From Amphiura filiformis (taxonomy: Eukaryota > Echinodermata > Ophiuroidea > Amphilepidida > Amphiuridae), in the NCBI RefSeq assembly GCF_039555335.1, contig NC_092628.1, positions 76,572,713 through 76,636,712 on the forward strand: a stretch of DNA of 64,000 nt, in the 5' to 3' direction. Positions 62,201 through 64,000 of the stretch are shown here, one piece after another. Below the pieces are notes generated by a model. That model was not told where the DNA came from. It did not search any database and saw only the letters and a program-made list of their open reading frames with translations. Each line of letters begins with the position of its first letter. Positions within the stretch are counted from its first letter, which is position 1. A program made the position numbers and the translations under genes.

Positions 62201-64000
62201 GCTGTGTAACTAGACTTAGCTGTGGTCTAAGACCACGAACACAGCCGTGCTGTGACCCCTTAATTACATTTGACCCCAAAATATATGAAAACCCCATAGA
62301 CATTGGCTAATGTCAATGCACGTGTCCACGTGGCATCACTTTGCTATGCTTTTTGTGGCAGAAGGGGCATTTGAAGGTATTTCGGTATATACCGGAAATG
62401 ACCCCTTAATGACCTTTGACCCCAAATCTGTGTACACCCCATAGACACTGTGTAATAACAATGCATGTGTGCAAGTGGCGGCACTGTCCTACATAATCTG
62501 TGGAAGATGCATTTTAAAGGTATTTCGTTTTATACCGGAAGTGACCCCTTAATGAAATTTGACCCCAAATAAAAAAATACCACATATACATTGAGTGACT
62601 GCAGATTATGTGTGAACATACGGTTACTGTCCTATGTTTTTCATAGCAAATAAAAAAATTTGAAGGTTTTTCATTTTATACCGGAAGTGACCCCTTAATG
62701 ACCTTTGACCCCAAATCTGTGTACACCCCATAGACACTGGGTAATAACAATGCATGTGTGCAAGTGGCGTCACTGTCCTACAGAATCTGTGGAAGAAGAT
62801 GGATTTTAAAGGTATTTTGTTTTATACCGGAAGTGACCCCCTTAATGAGCTTTGACCCCAAATAAAAAAAATACCACATATACATTAGGTGACTGCAGAT
62901 CATATATGAACATACCGTTACTGTGCTATGTTTTACTTAGCTAATAAAATTTTTGAAGGCTTTTCGTTTTATACCGGAAGTGACCCCTTAATGACCTTTG
63001 ACCCCAAATCTGTGTACACCACATAGACACTGGGTAATTATAATGCATGTGTGCAAGTGGTGTCACTGTCCTACGTAATTTGTAGGAGAAGATGGATTTT
63101 GAGTTGAAATCACGTTTTTGACCCCTGTGACCCCTGCGTGACCTTTGACCCCACGAGTTTCATGTGACATGTAGGGGCACGGTCAATGATCATTGTGACC
63201 AAGTTAGGTCAAAATCGATGTAAGCATGTGAGTGCTAGAGCAAATGTAATGGTTGACAGAAGAAGAAGAAAGAAGAAGAAAGAAAGAAAGAAAGAACCTG
63301 TAAGAAAAAAGACACAGCCGTGACGTTACACGGCTGTGTAACTAGACTTAGCTGTGGTCTAAGACCACGAACACAGCCGTGTTGTGACCTTTTAATGACC
63401 TTTGACCCCAAAATCTACGAAAACCCCACAGGCATTGCCTTATGTCAATGCATGTGTGCACATAGTATCACTCTGCCATGTTATTTGTGACAGAAGGGAC
63501 ATTTTGAATGTTTTTTGTCTTGGACCGGAAGTGATCCCTTAATGACCTTTGACCCCAAATAAAAATATATCACATATACATTAGGTAAATATAATTCATG
63601 TGTGCACATACCGTCACTCTCCTTTGTTTTTTTAGCTAATAATTTTTTTTGAAGGAATTTGGTTTTATACCGGAAGTGACCCCTTAATGACCTTTGACCT
63701 CAAACAAAAAAATACCACATATACATTAGGTAAACATAATTCATGTGTGCACATACCGTCACTCTCCTGTGTTTTTCTTAGCTAATAAAAATTTTTTTGA
63801 AGGAATTTGGTTTTATACCGGAAGTGACCCCTTAATGACCTTTGACCTCAAATTTGTGTAATTTGTGGGAAGTAGCATTTGAAGGTATTTTGTTTTATAC
63901 CGGAAGTGACCCCTTAATGACCTTTGGACCCCAAATAAAAATACCACATATAAACTGGGTACTGAGAAATCTCAATTCATGTGTGAACATACCGTTACTT
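59223..64000 (+). repeat. Higher-order tandem array of ~147-bp monomers (possibly LINE 3'-UTR derived)
   Basis: About 31 monomers share CCGGAAGTGACCCC followed by TTAATGACCTTTGACCCC, spaced 144-149 bp apart. Two monomer types alternate (TACCACATATACA type and CTGTGTACACCCCATA type). Larger units begin TAGCTGTGGTCTAAGACCAC at about 59223, 60430, 61260, 62216 and 63349. The complete units end in a GAAGAAAGAA-rich run, often followed by an ACACAGCCGTGAC hairpin. Runs off the right edge of the window. Confidence 0.85.
61222..61251. repeat. 13-bp-stem hairpin at a unit boundary
   Basis: ACACAGCCGTGAC faces GTCACGGCTGTGT over a 4-nt loop. It recurs at about 62179-62208 and, shortened, at 63312-63338. 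Confidence 0.75.

Noticed and set aside
59223-64000. CRISPR-like repeat/spacer array
   Set aside because: Monomers are ~147 bp, spacers are similar to each other, and the context is a eukaryotic genome with spliced genes.

Overview
The window is metazoan nuclear DNA: AT-rich, with spliced genes whose GT/AG junctions and phases can be read directly, and dense in non-LTR retrotransposons, foldback/MITE-type elements, tRNA-derived SINEs and a large tandem array. A large NACHT-LRR gene, a glutamate transporter, a cAMP-receptor-like 7TM gene and a retrotransposon with a 2A-like peptide together suggest a marine invertebrate, most likely a deuterostome such as an echinoderm or hemichordate. This is inference; the species cannot be named from the sequence.

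Layout. 1-4.8 kb: a nearly complete CR1-type LINE (2A-like peptide, PHD finger, endonuclease, reverse transcriptase) with a late frameshift. 6.5-12.8 kb (+): an NLR-type gene of three coding exons (1212 aa), with two dead copies of exon 2 in its first intron and a C-terminus supplied by a transposon end. 13-21.7 kb: a retrotransposon graveyard containing a ~2.48 kb tandem duplication that carries a SINE and reverse-transcriptase fragments. 22.2-42.3 kb (+): a complete seven-exon SLC1/EAAT-type transporter (536 aa), whose 11.3-kb first intron holds at least seven different repeats, including a ~4-kb inverted duplication and a DNA element studded with a GTTACCCACGAATYC motif. 42.3-53 kb: intergenic, with several TIR/foldback elements, a 93-bp perfect palindrome and an (ATT)n tract. 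53.1-58.8 kb (-): seven exons covering TM3 to the C-terminus of a 7TM receptor of the Dictyostelium cAR/CrlA type; its 5' part lies outside the window. 59.1-64 kb: a LINE 3' end followed by a tandem array of ~147-bp monomers, each carrying an ETS-like core plus DR5 and DR1 nuclear-receptor half-site arrangements.

The three host genes show no sign of acting together: one is a cytosolic innate-immune-type sensor, one a plasma-membrane glutamate/aspartate transporter, one a plasma-membrane receptor. The shared theme is mobile DNA shaping them (exon duplication and decay, a transposon-derived C-terminus, elements abutting splice sites). The features I rank most unusual are the NLR N-terminal exon module, the 2A-PHD-EN-RT polyprotein, the animal cAR-like receptor, the clustered-motif transposon and the DR1/ETS array.
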